Source: Mycobacterium sp. 1081908.1
GTDB taxonomy: Bacteria > Actinomycetota > Actinomycetes > Mycobacteriales > Mycobacteriaceae
Reading direction: 5' to 3'
DNA: 64,000 nucleotides
Assembly (NCBI RefSeq): GCF_001673535.1
Contig: NZ_LZLY01000021.1
Coordinates: 1-64,000 of the forward strand
Shown here: positions 8,233 through 21,487 of the stretch, piece after piece
How positions within the stretch are numbered: position 1 is the stretch's first letter
Layout of the letters: the number at the start of each line of letters is the position of its first letter
Translations under genes and position numbers: made by a program
The notes under the pieces: generated by a model
Seen by the model: only the letters and a program-made list of their open reading frames with translations
Database searches by the model: none
What the model was told of the DNA's origin: nothing

Positions 8233-9521
8233 CGAAATCGAGCATCGCGCTGGCCTGGCTCTGGGTAGCCGTTCCATTCGGTTATGGTGTGTGGCAACTC
8301 TTTTCGAAGATCAGCCAGTTGTTCGGCGCCTGACCCGAAACCCGTTTCGCGCACCAAGAGCACCGTCAGCGCCACGCCGACGAGCACGAGGGCGCCGACG
8401 AACCAGACCGTGGCCGGCCAGCCGCCGGCGCCGTAGACCAGCCCGCCGCATGCGCCGGCGACCGATCCGCCCAGGTAGTAGCTGAACAGGTAGAGCGCCG
8501 ACGCCTCGGCGCGATCCCGCCGCGCCGCCGCACCCACCCAGCCGCTGGCCACGGTGTGCGCGGCGAAGAATCCGCCGGTGAATACGCCAAGCCCGACAAC
8601 GATCGCGACCACCGAGTGCGGGACGGTCAGCATCAGGCCCGTCACGGTGATCGGCAACGCGCCGCCGAGCACCAGCGCGCGTCCCCTGCGGTCGGCCAGC
8701 CGCCCGGCCACCACCGACGTCCCGGTACCGACCAGGTACAGCACGAACAGCAGGCCAACCAGTGACGGCGCCAATCCGAACGGCGGGGCGGCCAACCGGA
8801 ACCCCAGGTAGTTGTACACCGTGACGAAGCCGCCCATCAGCGCGAAGCCCAGCGCGAAAAGCTTCAGCAACACGGGGTTTCGCAGGTGTGCGGCGAGGTT
8901 GCGCGCACTGGCGCGCACGGTTGCGGCCTTCGGGGTGAAGAACTGCGACCGGGGCACCAGGACCGCGAAGACCACCGTGCCGGCCAGCGTCATCAGCGAG
9001 CACACCAACAGCGCCACCCGCCAATTGCTCACGTCGACGACCAGAGCCGGGACGACCCGCCCGGTCAGGCCACCGACCGTGGTTCCGGCGATGTAGCGTC
9101 CCATCGCCGAACCGAGCGACGAGGCGTGCACCTCCTCGGCAAGGAACGCCATCGCAACCGCGGGTATCCCGGCGAGGGCGACGCCCTGCAGCGCCCGGCC
9201 GACGAGCAGAACGCCGAGCGAGGGGCTGAGGGGCAACAACAACCCGATCACGCTGGAGGCGACCCCCGACGTCAGCATCACGGTGATGCGCCCGTAGCGC
9301 TCGGACAGCACGCTCGCCGGGATGGTCGACAGCGCCAGCAGTCCCGTGGTCAGCGCGACCGTCAGCGCGGCGGTGGCCGGCGTGATCCGGTAATAGGCCG
9401 AGAAGGCCGGCAGCAGGGCCTGGGTGCAGTACATCGCCGCGAAACTGGCCAGGCCGGCGCCGTACAGCGCCGCCGTCACGCGGCGGTATCCGCGGCTTCC
9501 GGCTCGGTGGGCGATCGGCAT
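8163..9521 (-). CDS. MFS transporter (YnfM/Bcr-like drug or metabolite exporter)
   Basis: A 12-helix MFS protein. Motif A is present after helix 2 (SERYGRITVM) and again after helix 8 (ADRRGRALVLGG), typical of the proton-driven exporter group that includes YnfM and arabinose efflux proteins. A LysR regulator is divergently transcribed and probably controls it. The protein is 452 residues, about 50 longer than usual: after the last helix (VLLVRETGF) the frame continues as a hydrophilic tail antisense to the OFA transporter end and its small subunit. Loss of an original stop codon is the simplest explanation. The start at 9521 precedes helix 1 (MPIAHRAGSRGYRR); its ribosome site is weak. Confidence 0.82.
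   Translation of the reverse strand: MPIAHRAGSRGYRRVTAALYGAGLASFAAMYCTQALLPAFSAYYRITPATAALTVALTTGLLALSTIPASVLSERYGRITVMLTSGVASSVIGLLLPLSPSLGVLLVGRALQGVALAGIPAVAMAFLAEEVHASSLGSAMGRYIAGTTVGGLTGRVVPALVVDVSNWRVALLVCSLMTLAGTVVFAVLVPRSQFFTPKAATVRASARNLAAHLRNPVLLKLFALGFALMGGFVTVYNYLGFRLAAPPFGLAPSLVGLLFVLYLVGTGTSVVAGRLADRRGRALVLGGALPITVTGLMLTVPHSVVAIVVGLGVFTGGFFAAHTVASGWVGAAARRDRAEASALYLFSYYLGGSVAGACGGLVYGAGGWPATVWFVGALVLVGVALTVLLVRETGFGSGAEQLADLRKELPHTITEWNGYPEPGQRDARFRHGCLSGCRWGSASDAAAAPSGW
8229..8333 (+). CDS. MFS transporter small subunit (34 aa)
   Basis: A 34-residue peptide with one hydrophobic helix (IALAWLWVAVPFGYGVWQLF) and a short amphipathic tail. Its ATG overlaps the stop of the OFA transporter (ATGA), so it is translationally coupled. 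Small single-helix partners encoded directly after OFA-type MFS genes are recognised in databases as an MFS small subunit family. The role is unknown, perhaps stabilising the transporter. It is well below usual gene-calling length limits. The opposite strand here carries the C-terminal tail of the second MFS protein. Confidence 0.72.
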   Translation: MTKSSIALAWLWVAVPFGYGVWQLFSKISQLFGA

Positions 9522-9611
9522 AGCAACGATGTTTCGCCCCGCGGCATGGGAACGGAAATGAATTATTGGCGAGGGTACGATGCAATATAGGTATAAGTAA
9601 AGGTGGCGGCG

Positions 9612-10499
9612 ATGCAGGACGGCGACTACGAGTGGTTCGTCACACTGGCGGAGCTGCAACATGTCACGGCCGCGGCCGAGCAACTGCACATCGCGCAGCC
9701 GACGCTCACCCGGATGCTGGCGCGCCTCGAACGCCGACTCGGGGTCGCGCTGTTCGATCGCCGCGGCAAGCGGCTCGCGCTCAACACCTGCGGCCGCGTT
9801 TTTTACGAGCACGCGCGCCGGGCGCAGTCGGAGCTCGATTCGGCCCGACGGGCGATCGAGGACCTGACGAATCCGGCGGTCAGCGAGATCCGGCTGGGGT
9901 TTTTGAGTTCATTCGGGTCGACGGTGGTGCCGCGCCTGATCGCGGCGTTCGCGGAGGCGTCGCCGCGAGTGGCGTTCACCCTCGAGGAGGGCGCGGCCGA
10001 ATCGATCGGTGAGCTGGTGCAATCCGGGTCCGTCGACGTCGCGGTGGTTTCGCCGCGGCCGCGGGAGCCAACTTTCGCCTGGCGCAGCCTGTTTCGTCAG
10101 CGGCTCGGCGTCGCCGTCCCCCACGGGCACCGACTCACGGCCGCCGCGGTGGTGGGCATGACCGACCTCGCCGACGAACCATTCGTGGCCATGCACCCCG
10201 GGTTCGGCATGCGCCGGCTGCTCGACGAGCTGTGTGCCGCAGCGCAATTCCAGCCGCGAATCGTCCTGGAATCGGCCAACCTGACCACCACCGCCGGGCT
10301 GGTCGCCGCCGGACTGGGCATCAGCCTGATGCCCATCGACGGCAGCGAGCACGCGCCCGGGGTCAACGTGCTGCCGTTGGCCGACGCCGACGCCTACCGC
10401 GACGTCGGGATGATCTGGAATTCCGCGCGGCCATTGCCCCGCCCGGCCCGCGACTTCATCGCGTCCGCCGCGGGCGTCCATCGCGAGGCCGCGACGTAG
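9612..10499 (+). CDS. LysR-type transcriptional regulator
   Basis: A 295-residue regulator with an N-terminal winged helix-turn-helix (residues 1-60, including HVTAAAEQLHIAQPTLTRML) and a periplasmic-binding-protein-like effector domain from about residue 88. Divergent orientation from the MFS exporter, with 90 bases between them, suggests it controls that gene and its own expression in response to a small ligand. The ATG at 9612 has AAAGG nine bases upstream; the GTG at 9603 is too close to that site. The 3' end overlaps the TetR remnant on the other strand by about 44 bases. Confidence 0.9.
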   Translation: MQDGDYEWFVTLAELQHVTAAAEQLHIAQPTLTRMLARLERRLGVALFDRRGKRLALNTCGRVFYEHARRAQSELDSARRAIEDLTNPAVSEIRLGFLSSFGSTVVPRLIAAFAEASPRVAFTLEEGAAESIGELVQSGSVDVAVVSPRPREPTFAWRSLFRQRLGVAVPHGHRLTAAAVVGMTDLADEPFVAMHPGFGMRRLLDELCAAAQFQPRIVLESANLTTTAGLVAAGLGISLMPIDGSEHAPGVNVLPLADADAYRDVGMIWNSARPLPRPARDFIASAAGVHREAAT

Positions 10500-10630
10500 G
10501 TTCTCTGTCGCTCTGCGCTGCTGGGTATTTCGCCAGACCGCTGACGATGAGCTCGATTCCGAGCGCAAACTCCTCCTCGATCGGCACAGGCAGGTGGTCG
10601 GCCACCGCGCTGGTGGTGGGCCCCGTATCG
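10456..10630 (-). pseudogene. TetR-family regulator remnant (C-terminal piece only)
   Basis: The minus-strand frame codes for EEEFALGIELIVSGLAK, which matches the typical end of TetR proteins with a TetR_C domain (FxFGLxxLLDGLA). No helix-turn-helix half exists: upstream of about 10630 the sequence becomes the promoter of the plus-strand PPOX gene. I therefore call a 5'-deleted pseudogene. The assignment rests on one short motif, so confidence is moderate. Confidence 0.5.
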
Positions 10631-10636
10631 CGGCTC

Positions 10637-10672
10637 TTGACCCGTGACCGCAATAACGGATACGATGTATCC
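10637..10672 (+). promoter_or_regulatory. Promoter with TetR-type palindromic operator
   Basis: TTGACC at 10637-10642 and TACGAT at 10661-10666 (18-base spacing) form a promoter for the PPOX/amidohydrolase pair. A perfect 15-base palindrome, GGATACGATGTATCC, at 10658-10672 covers the -10 box, the classic placement for a TetR repressor. Confidence 0.6.
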
Positions 10673-10730
10673 ATAAAGTTATCGGGGCCCACCCGATTCA
10701 CCTTCAAGCCAGACCGGAAGACGCCTCACC

Positions 10731-11285
10731 ATGCTGCTACCACTCGCCACGGAGCCCTTCACCATTCCCACCGATCGCGATCTGCTCCCATCCGAGCGCC
10801 GCGAGTTCGTCCTGACCCATCGCACCTGCGTCTTCGGCTACCGCCGGAAGAATGACGGGCCCGGCATGTCGGTCGTCTACTACGTCCCCACCGACGGGGA
10901 CGAACTGCTGGTGTCGACGATGGCCGGGCGCGGCAAGTCCCGCGTCATCGCGCGCGATGGCAAGGTCGGGCTCTGCGTCCTCGACGAACGTTGGCCCTTC
11001 GCCTATTTGCAGGTGTATGCCGACGCGGTCATCGACGACGACCCCGACCTGGTGTGCGACGTCATGATGGAAGTTGGTGCCAGAATGTCGGGCCAGCCGC
11101 TCCCGCCAGAAGCCCGGCCGGTCGTCGACGCCATGCGTCGCGAAGAAAACCGGGTTGTCGTTCGGTGCCGCCCCTACGCGACATTCGGTCAGCCGCCGCG
11201 ACACCTCTACCGCAACGACCAGGAAGAGCGCATCACCCATTGGCTTTCCGGCACCGTCCCGTGGGACGCACAAGACCCGGCCTGA
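10731..11285 (+). CDS. Pyridoxamine 5'-phosphate oxidase-fold (PPOX) protein
   Basis: A 184-residue split-barrel flavin or F420-binding protein. Recognisable parts are an N-terminal SERREFVLTHRTCVFGY segment, strands VVYYVPTDGDELLVST and the AGRGKSRVIARDGKVGLCVL segment that in relatives binds the cofactor phosphate. Members reduce or bind flavins, F420 or heme products; the substrate here is unknown. It is followed after seven bases by an amidohydrolase on the same strand, so the pair probably forms an operon under the TetR-type operator at 10658-10672. Confidence 0.8.
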   Translation: MLLPLATEPFTIPTDRDLLPSERREFVLTHRTCVFGYRRKNDGPGMSVVYYVPTDGDELLVSTMAGRGKSRVIARDGKVGLCVLDERWPFAYLQVYADAVIDDDPDLVCDVMMEVGARMSGQPLPPEARPVVDAMRREENRVVVRCRPYATFGQPPRHLYRNDQEERITHWLSGTVPWDAQDPA

Positions 11286-11292
11286 GTCAGCC

Positions 11293-12597
11293 ATGAGCCG
11301 CACCGTGCTGCGCGGAGCGCAGGTGATCACCATGTCGCGAGCGCGCCCCGACGCGGAGCGCATCGACATCGTTGTCGAGGGCGATCAGATCACCGAACTC
11401 GGCGAACGCATTGACGATTCGGACGCCGAAACGGTCGACCTTCCCGGTCGCGTCATCATGCCCGGGCTTGTCAACGCGCATCTACACACGTGGCAGAGTG
11501 CGCTGCGCTTGGCGGGGGCCGACTGGACACTGCTGGACTATCTGGGGCACATGCACGGTGGCGTCGCGGACCGCTACACACCCGATGACGTCTACATCGG
11601 CAACCTCGCCGGTGCCCTCAATCAAATCGATTGCGGCACAACGGCGCTGGGAGACTGGTGCCACAACAATCCGACACCCGAGCACACCGACGCGGCCCTC
11701 GAAGGGCTGGAACGGTCCGGGATACGCGCCGTGTTTCTGCACGGAGCGCCGAAGCGAGCCCCCGACGTAGCCCATCCGCTGGCCGAGGTGGACCGGCTGC
11801 TCGACCGGCCCGCATCGGCGCTCGGGTCGCTCACCGTCGGGATGGCGATCGCCGGGCCGCAATACTCGACACCGGATGTGGCCGTGGCCGATTTGCGTGC
11901 CGCCGCCGAACGCGATCTCGTCGCCTCGATGCATCAAAGTGGCGGCCAACCCGGGGCTGGATGGGAAGCGGTCTGCGCCGCTGGGCTGTTCGGGCCGCGC
12001 ACCAACATCGTCCACGGCGCCGGTCTCACGGACGACTGGTTCGGCCGCCTGATCGCTGCCGGCGTCAGCTTCACCGTTACACCGGAAAGCGAGCTCGGGC
12101 ACGGCCATGGCGTCCCCATCACCGGACACCTGTTGAGACATGGCGCGGCGCCGTCGTTGGGCACGGACACCGACACGGCGGTTTCCGGGGAGATTCTGGG
12201 CGCCGCGCGCATCGCGCTGGCCCATCAGCGCGGCCTCGACCACGAGCGCCACCGGCAGGCGACCGGCGCGTCAGCCCCATCGCCGTCGGTGACCAGCAAG
12301 CAGGCGTTGTCGTGGGCGACCGTCGAGGGCGCGCGCGCCCTGGGGCTGGACGACCGGATTGGCAGAATCGAGCCGGGCATGCAAGCCGACCTGGTCGTCA
12401 TTGACGCGCGGCCGCTCAACCTCTGGCCGGCTCGTGATCCGATCGCCGCCGCCCTCCACGCTGGCATCGGCAACATCGAAGCCGTGATGATTGCGGGCCG
12501 TTGGCGCAAACGGGACCATTCGCTGATCGAGGCAGACCTCGAGGGCGTGAGGGGCGACCTCCTGGAATCCAGGGAACGGCTGAGCCGCGCGCAATAA
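11293..12597 (+). CDS. Amidohydrolase (cytosine deaminase/chlorohydrolase-like)
   Basis: A 434-residue member of the metal-dependent amidohydrolase superfamily. Metal and catalytic residues are visible: HLH (NAHLHTW, near residue 63), His in SMHQSGG, a VHGAGL segment and the catalytic Asp in LGTDTDT. The order matches the AtzA/TrzN/SsnA/guanine-deaminase branch, which removes amino or halide groups from heterocycles. The typical PGMQADLVVID strand closes the small beta domain. The substrate cannot be read from sequence. It is probably co-transcribed with the PPOX gene. Confidence 0.85.
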   Translation: MSRTVLRGAQVITMSRARPDAERIDIVVEGDQITELGERIDDSDAETVDLPGRVIMPGLVNAHLHTWQSALRLAGADWTLLDYLGHMHGGVADRYTPDDVYIGNLAGALNQIDCGTTALGDWCHNNPTPEHTDAALEGLERSGIRAVFLHGAPKRAPDVAHPLAEVDRLLDRPASALGSLTVGMAIAGPQYSTPDVAVADLRAAAERDLVASMHQSGGQPGAGWEAVCAAGLFGPRTNIVHGAGLTDDWFGRLIAAGVSFTVTPESELGHGHGVPITGHLLRHGAAPSLGTDTDTAVSGEILGAARIALAHQRGLDHERHRQATGASAPSPSVTSKQALSWATVEGARALGLDDRIGRIEPGMQADLVVIDARPLNLWPARDPIAAALHAGIGNIEAVMIAGRWRKRDHSLIEADLEGVRGDLLESRERLSRAQ

Positions 12598-12661
12598 ACC
12601 GACCCACCACCATGTCGCTTTTCCGCCAGTTTTGTCGGTGGGTGGGTGTAACTGTGGAGGC

Positions 12662-14149
12662 GTGCACGAGGATTTCGAACGCTGCTACCGGGCCGTCCAG
12701 TCCAAGGACGCCCGGTTCGACGGCTGGTTCGTCACCGCGGTCTTGACGACGCGAATCTATTGCCGTCCCAGTTGCCCCGTGCGGCCGCCGTTCGCCCGCA
12801 ACGTACGGTTCTATCCGACCGCGGCGGCCGCCCAGCGAGCGGGGTTCCGGGCGTGCAAGCGATGCCGCCCCGATGCGTCTCCCGGGTCGCCCGAATGGAA
12901 CGTGCGCGGGGACGTCGTCGCGCGCACCATGCGGCTGATCGCCGACGGGACGGTGGACCGGGAGGGTGTGGGCGGACTAGCGGGTCGCCTCGGCTACACC
13001 ACCCGCCAGCTGGAGCGCCTCCTGCGGGCCGAGGTGGGCGCCGGGCCGCTGGCCCTGGCCCGCGCGCAACGCGCCCAAACCGCTCGGGTGCTCATCGAGA
13101 CCACCGGCCTGCCGTTCGGCGACGTCGCCTTCGCCGCCGGATTCTCCAGCATCCGGCAGTTCAACGACACAGTGCGGTTGGTGTTCGACGGCACGCCGAC
13201 GGCGCTGCGCAAACGCGCGACGATGCGGTCGACGTCGGACGCCAATTCGCCTGGGGCGCTGTGCCTTCGACTACCGGTGCGCACGCCGTTCGCCTACGAG
13301 GGGGTCTTCGGCCACCTCGCGGCCGGCATCGTGCCCGGCTGCGAGGAGGTCCGCGACGGCGCCTACCGGCGCAGCCTTCGGCTGCCGCGGGGCAGCGCCG
13401 TCGTGACGCTGGCGCCGGCCGTCGATCACGTGCGCTGCCAACTGGCGCTCGACGACTTCCGCGACCTCACGACCGCGATCGCCCGGTGCCGTCGGTTGCT
13501 GGATCTCGACGCCGACCCCGAAGCCGTGGTCGACGCGCTGGCCGCCGACCCCGAGCTGGCACCGGTGGTCAAAAAGGCCCCCGGGCAACGAATTCCGCGC
13601 ACGGTCGACGAGGCCGAGCTCGCGGTGCGCGCCGTGCTCGGCCAACAGGTCTCGACCAAGGCCGCGAGGACGCATGCGGGCCGGCTGGTCGCGGCGTACG
13701 GGAGGCCGATCCATGATCCCGGGGGCGCATTGACCCACACCTTCCCGTCGGTCGAACAGCTGGCCGAGATCGATCCCATCCACCTGGCCGTCCCGAAGGC
13801 CCGGCGAAGGACGCTCACCGCCCTGGTCGCCGGGCTCGCCGACGGCAGCGTCGTCCTGGACGCCGGGAGCGATTGGGAAAGCGCCCGCGCGCAGTTGCTG
13901 GCGCTGCCCGGCGTCGGGCCCTGGACGGCGGAGGTGATCGCGATGCGCGCGCTCGGTGACCCGGACGCCTTTCCCGCCAGCGACCTCGGACTCCAGTTGG
14001 CGGCAAAGGAACTCGGACTGCCCGCCGATCAGCGAAAGCTCATCGAGCGCAGCGCCCACTGGCGTCCCTGGCGCTCCTATGCCACCCAGCATCTTTGGAC
14101 CACCCTCGATCATCCGGTAAACCATTGGCCGCCACAGGAGGTCGCATGA
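12662..14149 (+). CDS. alkA: Ada-AlkA fusion: methylphosphotriester sensor plus 3-methyladenine DNA glycosylase
   Basis: This 495-residue protein matches Rv1317c. Residues 1-80 form the Ada zinc domain with four cysteines (YCRPSC and CKRC), the first being the methyl acceptor. Residues 90-190 carry an AraC-type helix-turn-helix (FAAGFSSIRQFNDTVR). The C-terminal half is the AlkA glycosylase with the helix-hairpin-helix LPGVGPWTAEVIAMR and the catalytic Asp in FPASDLGL. It senses alkylated DNA and excises alkylated bases. GTG at 12662 is chosen because HEDFERCYRA aligns with the M. tuberculosis N-terminus, although GGAGG sits only one base upstream; a start at 12638 is possible. It overlaps ogt by ATGA. 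Confidence 0.92.
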   Translation: MHEDFERCYRAVQSKDARFDGWFVTAVLTTRIYCRPSCPVRPPFARNVRFYPTAAAAQRAGFRACKRCRPDASPGSPEWNVRGDVVARTMRLIADGTVDREGVGGLAGRLGYTTRQLERLLRAEVGAGPLALARAQRAQTARVLIETTGLPFGDVAFAAGFSSIRQFNDTVRLVFDGTPTALRKRATMRSTSDANSPGALCLRLPVRTPFAYEGVFGHLAAGIVPGCEEVRDGAYRRSLRLPRGSAVVTLAPAVDHVRCQLALDDFRDLTTAIARCRRLLDLDADPEAVVDALAADPELAPVVKKAPGQRIPRTVDEAELAVRAVLGQQVSTKAARTHAGRLVAAYGRPIHDPGGALTHTFPSVEQLAEIDPIHLAVPKARRRTLTALVAGLADGSVVLDAGSDWESARAQLLALPGVGPWTAEVIAMRALGDPDAFPASDLGLQLAAKELGLPADQRKLIERSAHWRPWRSYATQHLWTTLDHPVNHWPPQEVA

Positions 14150-14637
14150 TCCGCTACCGCACCATCGAAAGCCCGATCGGATTCCTCACGCTGGCGGGCC
14201 GCGGCTCGGTTTTGACGAACCTGCGGATGGTCGACCAGACCTACGAACCGGACCGCGCCGACTGGTCACCCGATCCGCACGCGTTTGACGGCGCCGTCGA
14301 GCAACTCGTCGCGTATTTCGCCGGCGAGCTGACCGACTTCGACATCGAGCTCGAGCTGCGGGGCACCGAATTCCAGCGGCGGGTGTGGGAGGCGCTGCGG
14401 ACGATTCCGTACGGCGAGACCCGGTCGTACGGGGAAATCGCTGAGCAGATCGGCGCCCCGGGCTCGGCGCGCGCGGTGGGCTTGGCCAATGGCCATAATC
14501 CGATCGCGATTGTCGTTCCCTGCCATCGCGTCATCGGCGCCAATGGGAGCCTCACCGGCTTCGGCGGCGGGCTCGGCCGAAAGCGAACACTGCTTGATTT
14601 GGAGAAGCAGCGAGCGAATTTGACGCTATTCGATTAA
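14146..14637 (+). CDS. ogt: O6-methylguanine-DNA methyltransferase
   Basis: A 163-residue suicide methyltransferase. The acceptor cysteine lies in IVVPCHRVIG and the Asn/Arg helix and GFGGGLGRKRTLL segment follow as in the family. It transfers the methyl group from O6-methylguanine to itself. The ATG overlaps the stop of the ada-alkA gene and has CAGGAG upstream, so both repair proteins come from one operon, probably induced by Ada methylation. The upstream ATG at 14095 lies inside alkA and is rejected. It matches Rv1316c in position. Confidence 0.96.
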   Translation: MIRYRTIESPIGFLTLAGRGSVLTNLRMVDQTYEPDRADWSPDPHAFDGAVEQLVAYFAGELTDFDIELELRGTEFQRRVWEALRTIPYGETRSYGEIAEQIGAPGSARAVGLANGHNPIAIVVPCHRVIGANGSLTGFGGGLGRKRTLLDLEKQRANLTLFD

Positions 14638-14643
14638 AGCGAA

Positions 14644-14681
14644 ATACAAAAACACCCCCGTTGCCGGGGGTGTTTTTGTAT
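14644..14681. terminator. Bidirectional terminator between ogt and the rRNA operon
   Basis: A perfect 17-base inverted repeat (arms 14644-14660 and 14665-14681, loop TTGC) with a CCCCCG core flanked by A5 and T5 tracts. It can end the ogt transcript on the plus strand and the 5S rRNA on the minus strand. Confidence 0.92.
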
Positions 14682-14682
14682 A

Positions 14683-14797
14683 TGTTCGGCGGTGTCCTAC
14701 TTTTCCACCCGAGTGGGCAGTATCATTGGCGCTGACAGGCTTAGCTTCCGGGTTCGGGATGGGACCGGGCGTTTCCCTGTCGCTGTGGCCGCCGTAA
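14683..14797 (-). rRNA. rrf: 5S ribosomal RNA
   Basis: The minus strand reads TTACGGCGGCCACAGCGACA at the 5' end and finishes with GGACACCGCCGAACA, with the internal CCCGGTCCCATCCCGAACC segment of actinobacterial 5S rRNA. It is 115 nt, the same length as in M. tuberculosis. It is the last gene of the operon, directly before the terminator hairpin. Confidence 0.97.
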
Positions 14798-14876
14798 CTC
14801 TATTTAAATGTGTTTGGTGGGGGGTGTGGTGCGCCACGACATTTCTGTCAGGCGCTGGATTGTGGTTGCGATTGTG

Positions 14877-19784
<4,908 letters not shown>

Positions 19785-19990
19785 ACCCCTCGATAACGAG
19801 GTGAATTTACAATCAGAGAAAATCTGACCTAACAAAAGACACCAATATTACTGGCATCAAAAAACGACCATACCCACACACGGGGGGTGCAGAGTATGGT
19901 CAAAAAAACAACAACAAAATAAAAAGACCAAACACACTATTGAGTTCTCAAACAACACTCTTGCTTGTTTTCGCCCGCTTCCGGGCAACC
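19785..19990 (-). promoter_or_regulatory. rRNA operon leader with antitermination motif and hairpins
   Basis: This transcribed leader holds TTTGAGAACTCAATAGTGTG (complement of about 19931-19950), the leader copy of the spacer motif and a likely Nus antitermination site. An 8-base inverted repeat (19866-19873 and 19894-19901, gaccatac/gtatggtc) can form a stem upstream of the 16S 5' end, probably for RNase processing. It is A/T rich compared with the surroundings. Confidence 0.7.
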
Positions 19991-19995
19991 CTGCC

Positions 19996-20025
19996 AGCTT
20001 AATACCGGTCTGGCGGAGGCGTCAA
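19996..20025 (-). promoter_or_regulatory. rRNA promoter, proximal copy
   Basis: On the minus strand, TTGACG (20020-20025) and TAAGCT (19996-20001) are separated by 18 bases. It is followed by CTGGCAGGGTTGCCC, similar to the sequence after the distal promoter. It corresponds in position to the promoter nearest rrs in M. tuberculosis. Confidence 0.75.
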
Positions 20026-20076
20026 GCCCCAGTTTTGGCCATCTCATTGGGTGACCGCTGCGGGGCAAGCCGTGCC

Positions 20077-20106
20077 AGGCTAGTACCGATCCGGCGAGGG
20101 AGTCAA
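20077..20106 (-). promoter_or_regulatory. rRNA promoter, distal copy
   Basis: On the minus strand, TTGACT (20101-20106) and TAGCCT (20077-20082) are separated by 18 bases, closely matching the M. tuberculosis rrn P1 layout. The module (-35, spacer, -10, CTGGCAxGG) is duplicated 81 bases downstream. It lies just behind the murA stop codon. Confidence 0.8.
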
Positions 20107-20164
20107 GTGTCCCGGTTTCGGCCATCTTCGAGAGGTGACCGGCCTTGTGGGGCACTGACTTTGA

Positions 20165-21418
20165 CTACTCTACCCGCTCGATCTCCGCTCCCAAAATCGC
20201 CAGGTTTTCCACGAACAACGGGTAGCCGCGATCGATGTGAAAGACGTCGTGGACCTCGGTGTCGCCGTCGGCGACCAGCCCCGCCAACACCAGGCCGGCG
20301 CCGGCCCGGATGTCCGAACACCACACCGGGGCGCTGGACAGTTGCGGCAGGCCACGCACGACGGCGTGGTGCCCGTCGGTGCGGGCGTCGGCGCCAAGCC
20401 GGATCATCTCCTCGACGAACCGGAAGCGCGCCTCGAACACGTTCTCCGTGATCATCGACGTGCCGTCGGCGATCGACGCCAGCGCGATCGCCATCGGCTG
20501 CAGATCGGTCGGAAACCCAGGGAACGGCAGCGTCGCCACGTTGACGGCCTTCGGGCGCTCGTACTGGGCGACCCGGAAGCTGTTGTCCGTCTGGGTGACG
20601 GTGGCACCCGCGTCGTGCAGCTTGTGCAGTACCACCTGCAGGTGAGCCGGGTCGACGCCGGTCACCTCGATGTCGCCGCAGGTCATCGCGGCGGCGATGC
20701 CCCAGGTGGCGGCGACGATGCGGTCCCCGATCACGCGATGTTCCGTGGGGTGCAGCCGCGGGACGCCGGTGATCGTCATCGTCGGTGAGCCCGCGCCTTC
20801 GATCTGTGCGCCCATCTGGTTGAGCATCGTGCACAGGTCCACCACGTCGGGCTCGCGCGCCGCGTTGTGGATCGTGGTGACGCCCTCCGCCACGACGGCG
20901 GCCATCAGGATGTTCTCGGTGGCCCCCACGGAGGGGAACTCCAACTGAATTTCCGCGCCGCGCAACGTGTCTGCCTGAGCGACGACGCAGCCGTGCTCGA
21001 TGTTGCACTGCGCGCCCAGCTGCCGCAGGCCGGCCTGATGCATGTCCAGCGGGCGCGAGCCGATCGCGTCGCCGCCCGGGAGCGCGACCCGGGCGCGCTT
21101 GCACCGGCCGACCAGCGGACCGAGCACGCACACGGAGGCGCGGAACTGCCGCACCGCCGCGAAGTCGGCGTCGTACTTGGGTTCGTCGGGCGAGGTGATG
21201 CGGGCGACGTCGCCGTCGAGTTCGACGGTGGCGCCCAGGCCGCGCAATACCTCCGCCATCAGCGGCACGTCGAGGATGTCCGGGCAGTTGGTGATTGTGC
21301 TGGTGCCCTCGGCCAGCAGGGTCGCGGCCATCAGCTTGAGCACGCTGTTTTTGGCGCCCCCGACAGCGACTTCGCCGGACAACCGGTTGCCGCCGGTCAC
21401 CACGAATCGCTCCGTCAC
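20165..21418 (-). CDS. murA: UDP-N-acetylglucosamine 1-carboxyvinyltransferase
   Basis: A 417-residue enolpyruvyl transferase that starts peptidoglycan synthesis by joining phosphoenolpyruvate to UDP-GlcNAc in the cytosol. The catalytic loop reads [11 protein letters not shown] with Asp117 where most bacteria have Cys115. This substitution, typical of mycobacteria, prevents alkylation by fosfomycin. The N-terminal [19 protein letters not shown] segment is typical. The GTG start at 21418 matches the family N-terminus. The rRNA promoters begin directly after its stop codon, so readthrough into rrs is possible. Matches Rv1315. Confidence 0.97.
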   Translation of the reverse strand: MTERFVVTGGNRLSGEVAVGGAKNSVLKLMAATLLAEGTSTITNCPDILDVPLMAEVLRGLGATVELDGDVARITSPDEPKYDADFAAVRQFRASVCVLGPLVGRCKRARVALPGGDAIGSRPLDMHQAGLRQLGAQCNIEHGCVVAQADTLRGAEIQLEFPSVGATENILMAAVVAEGVTTIHNAAREPDVVDLCTMLNQMGAQIEGAGSPTMTITGVPRLHPTEHRVIGDRIVAATWGIAAAMTCGDIEVTGVDPAHLQVVLHKLHDAGATVTQTDNSFRVAQYERPKAVNVATLPFPGFPTDLQPMAIALASIADGTSMITENVFEARFRFVEEMIRLGADARTDGHHAVVRGLPQLSSAPVWCSDIRAGAGLVLAGLVADGDTEVHDVFHIDRGYPLFVENLAILGAEIERVE

Positions 21419-21487
21419 CCGCGTCAGTCTAGTGAAGCGGTATCGCCTTGTCAGTCAGCCAAGCGCCCCGCCGAGTACCGTTTGTGC

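Noticed and set aside
9530..9611. LysR operator (T-N11-A type) between the MFS exporter and the LysR gene
   Set aside because: ATTG-N14-CAAT can be written, but the arms are only four bases and several equally weak alternatives exist.
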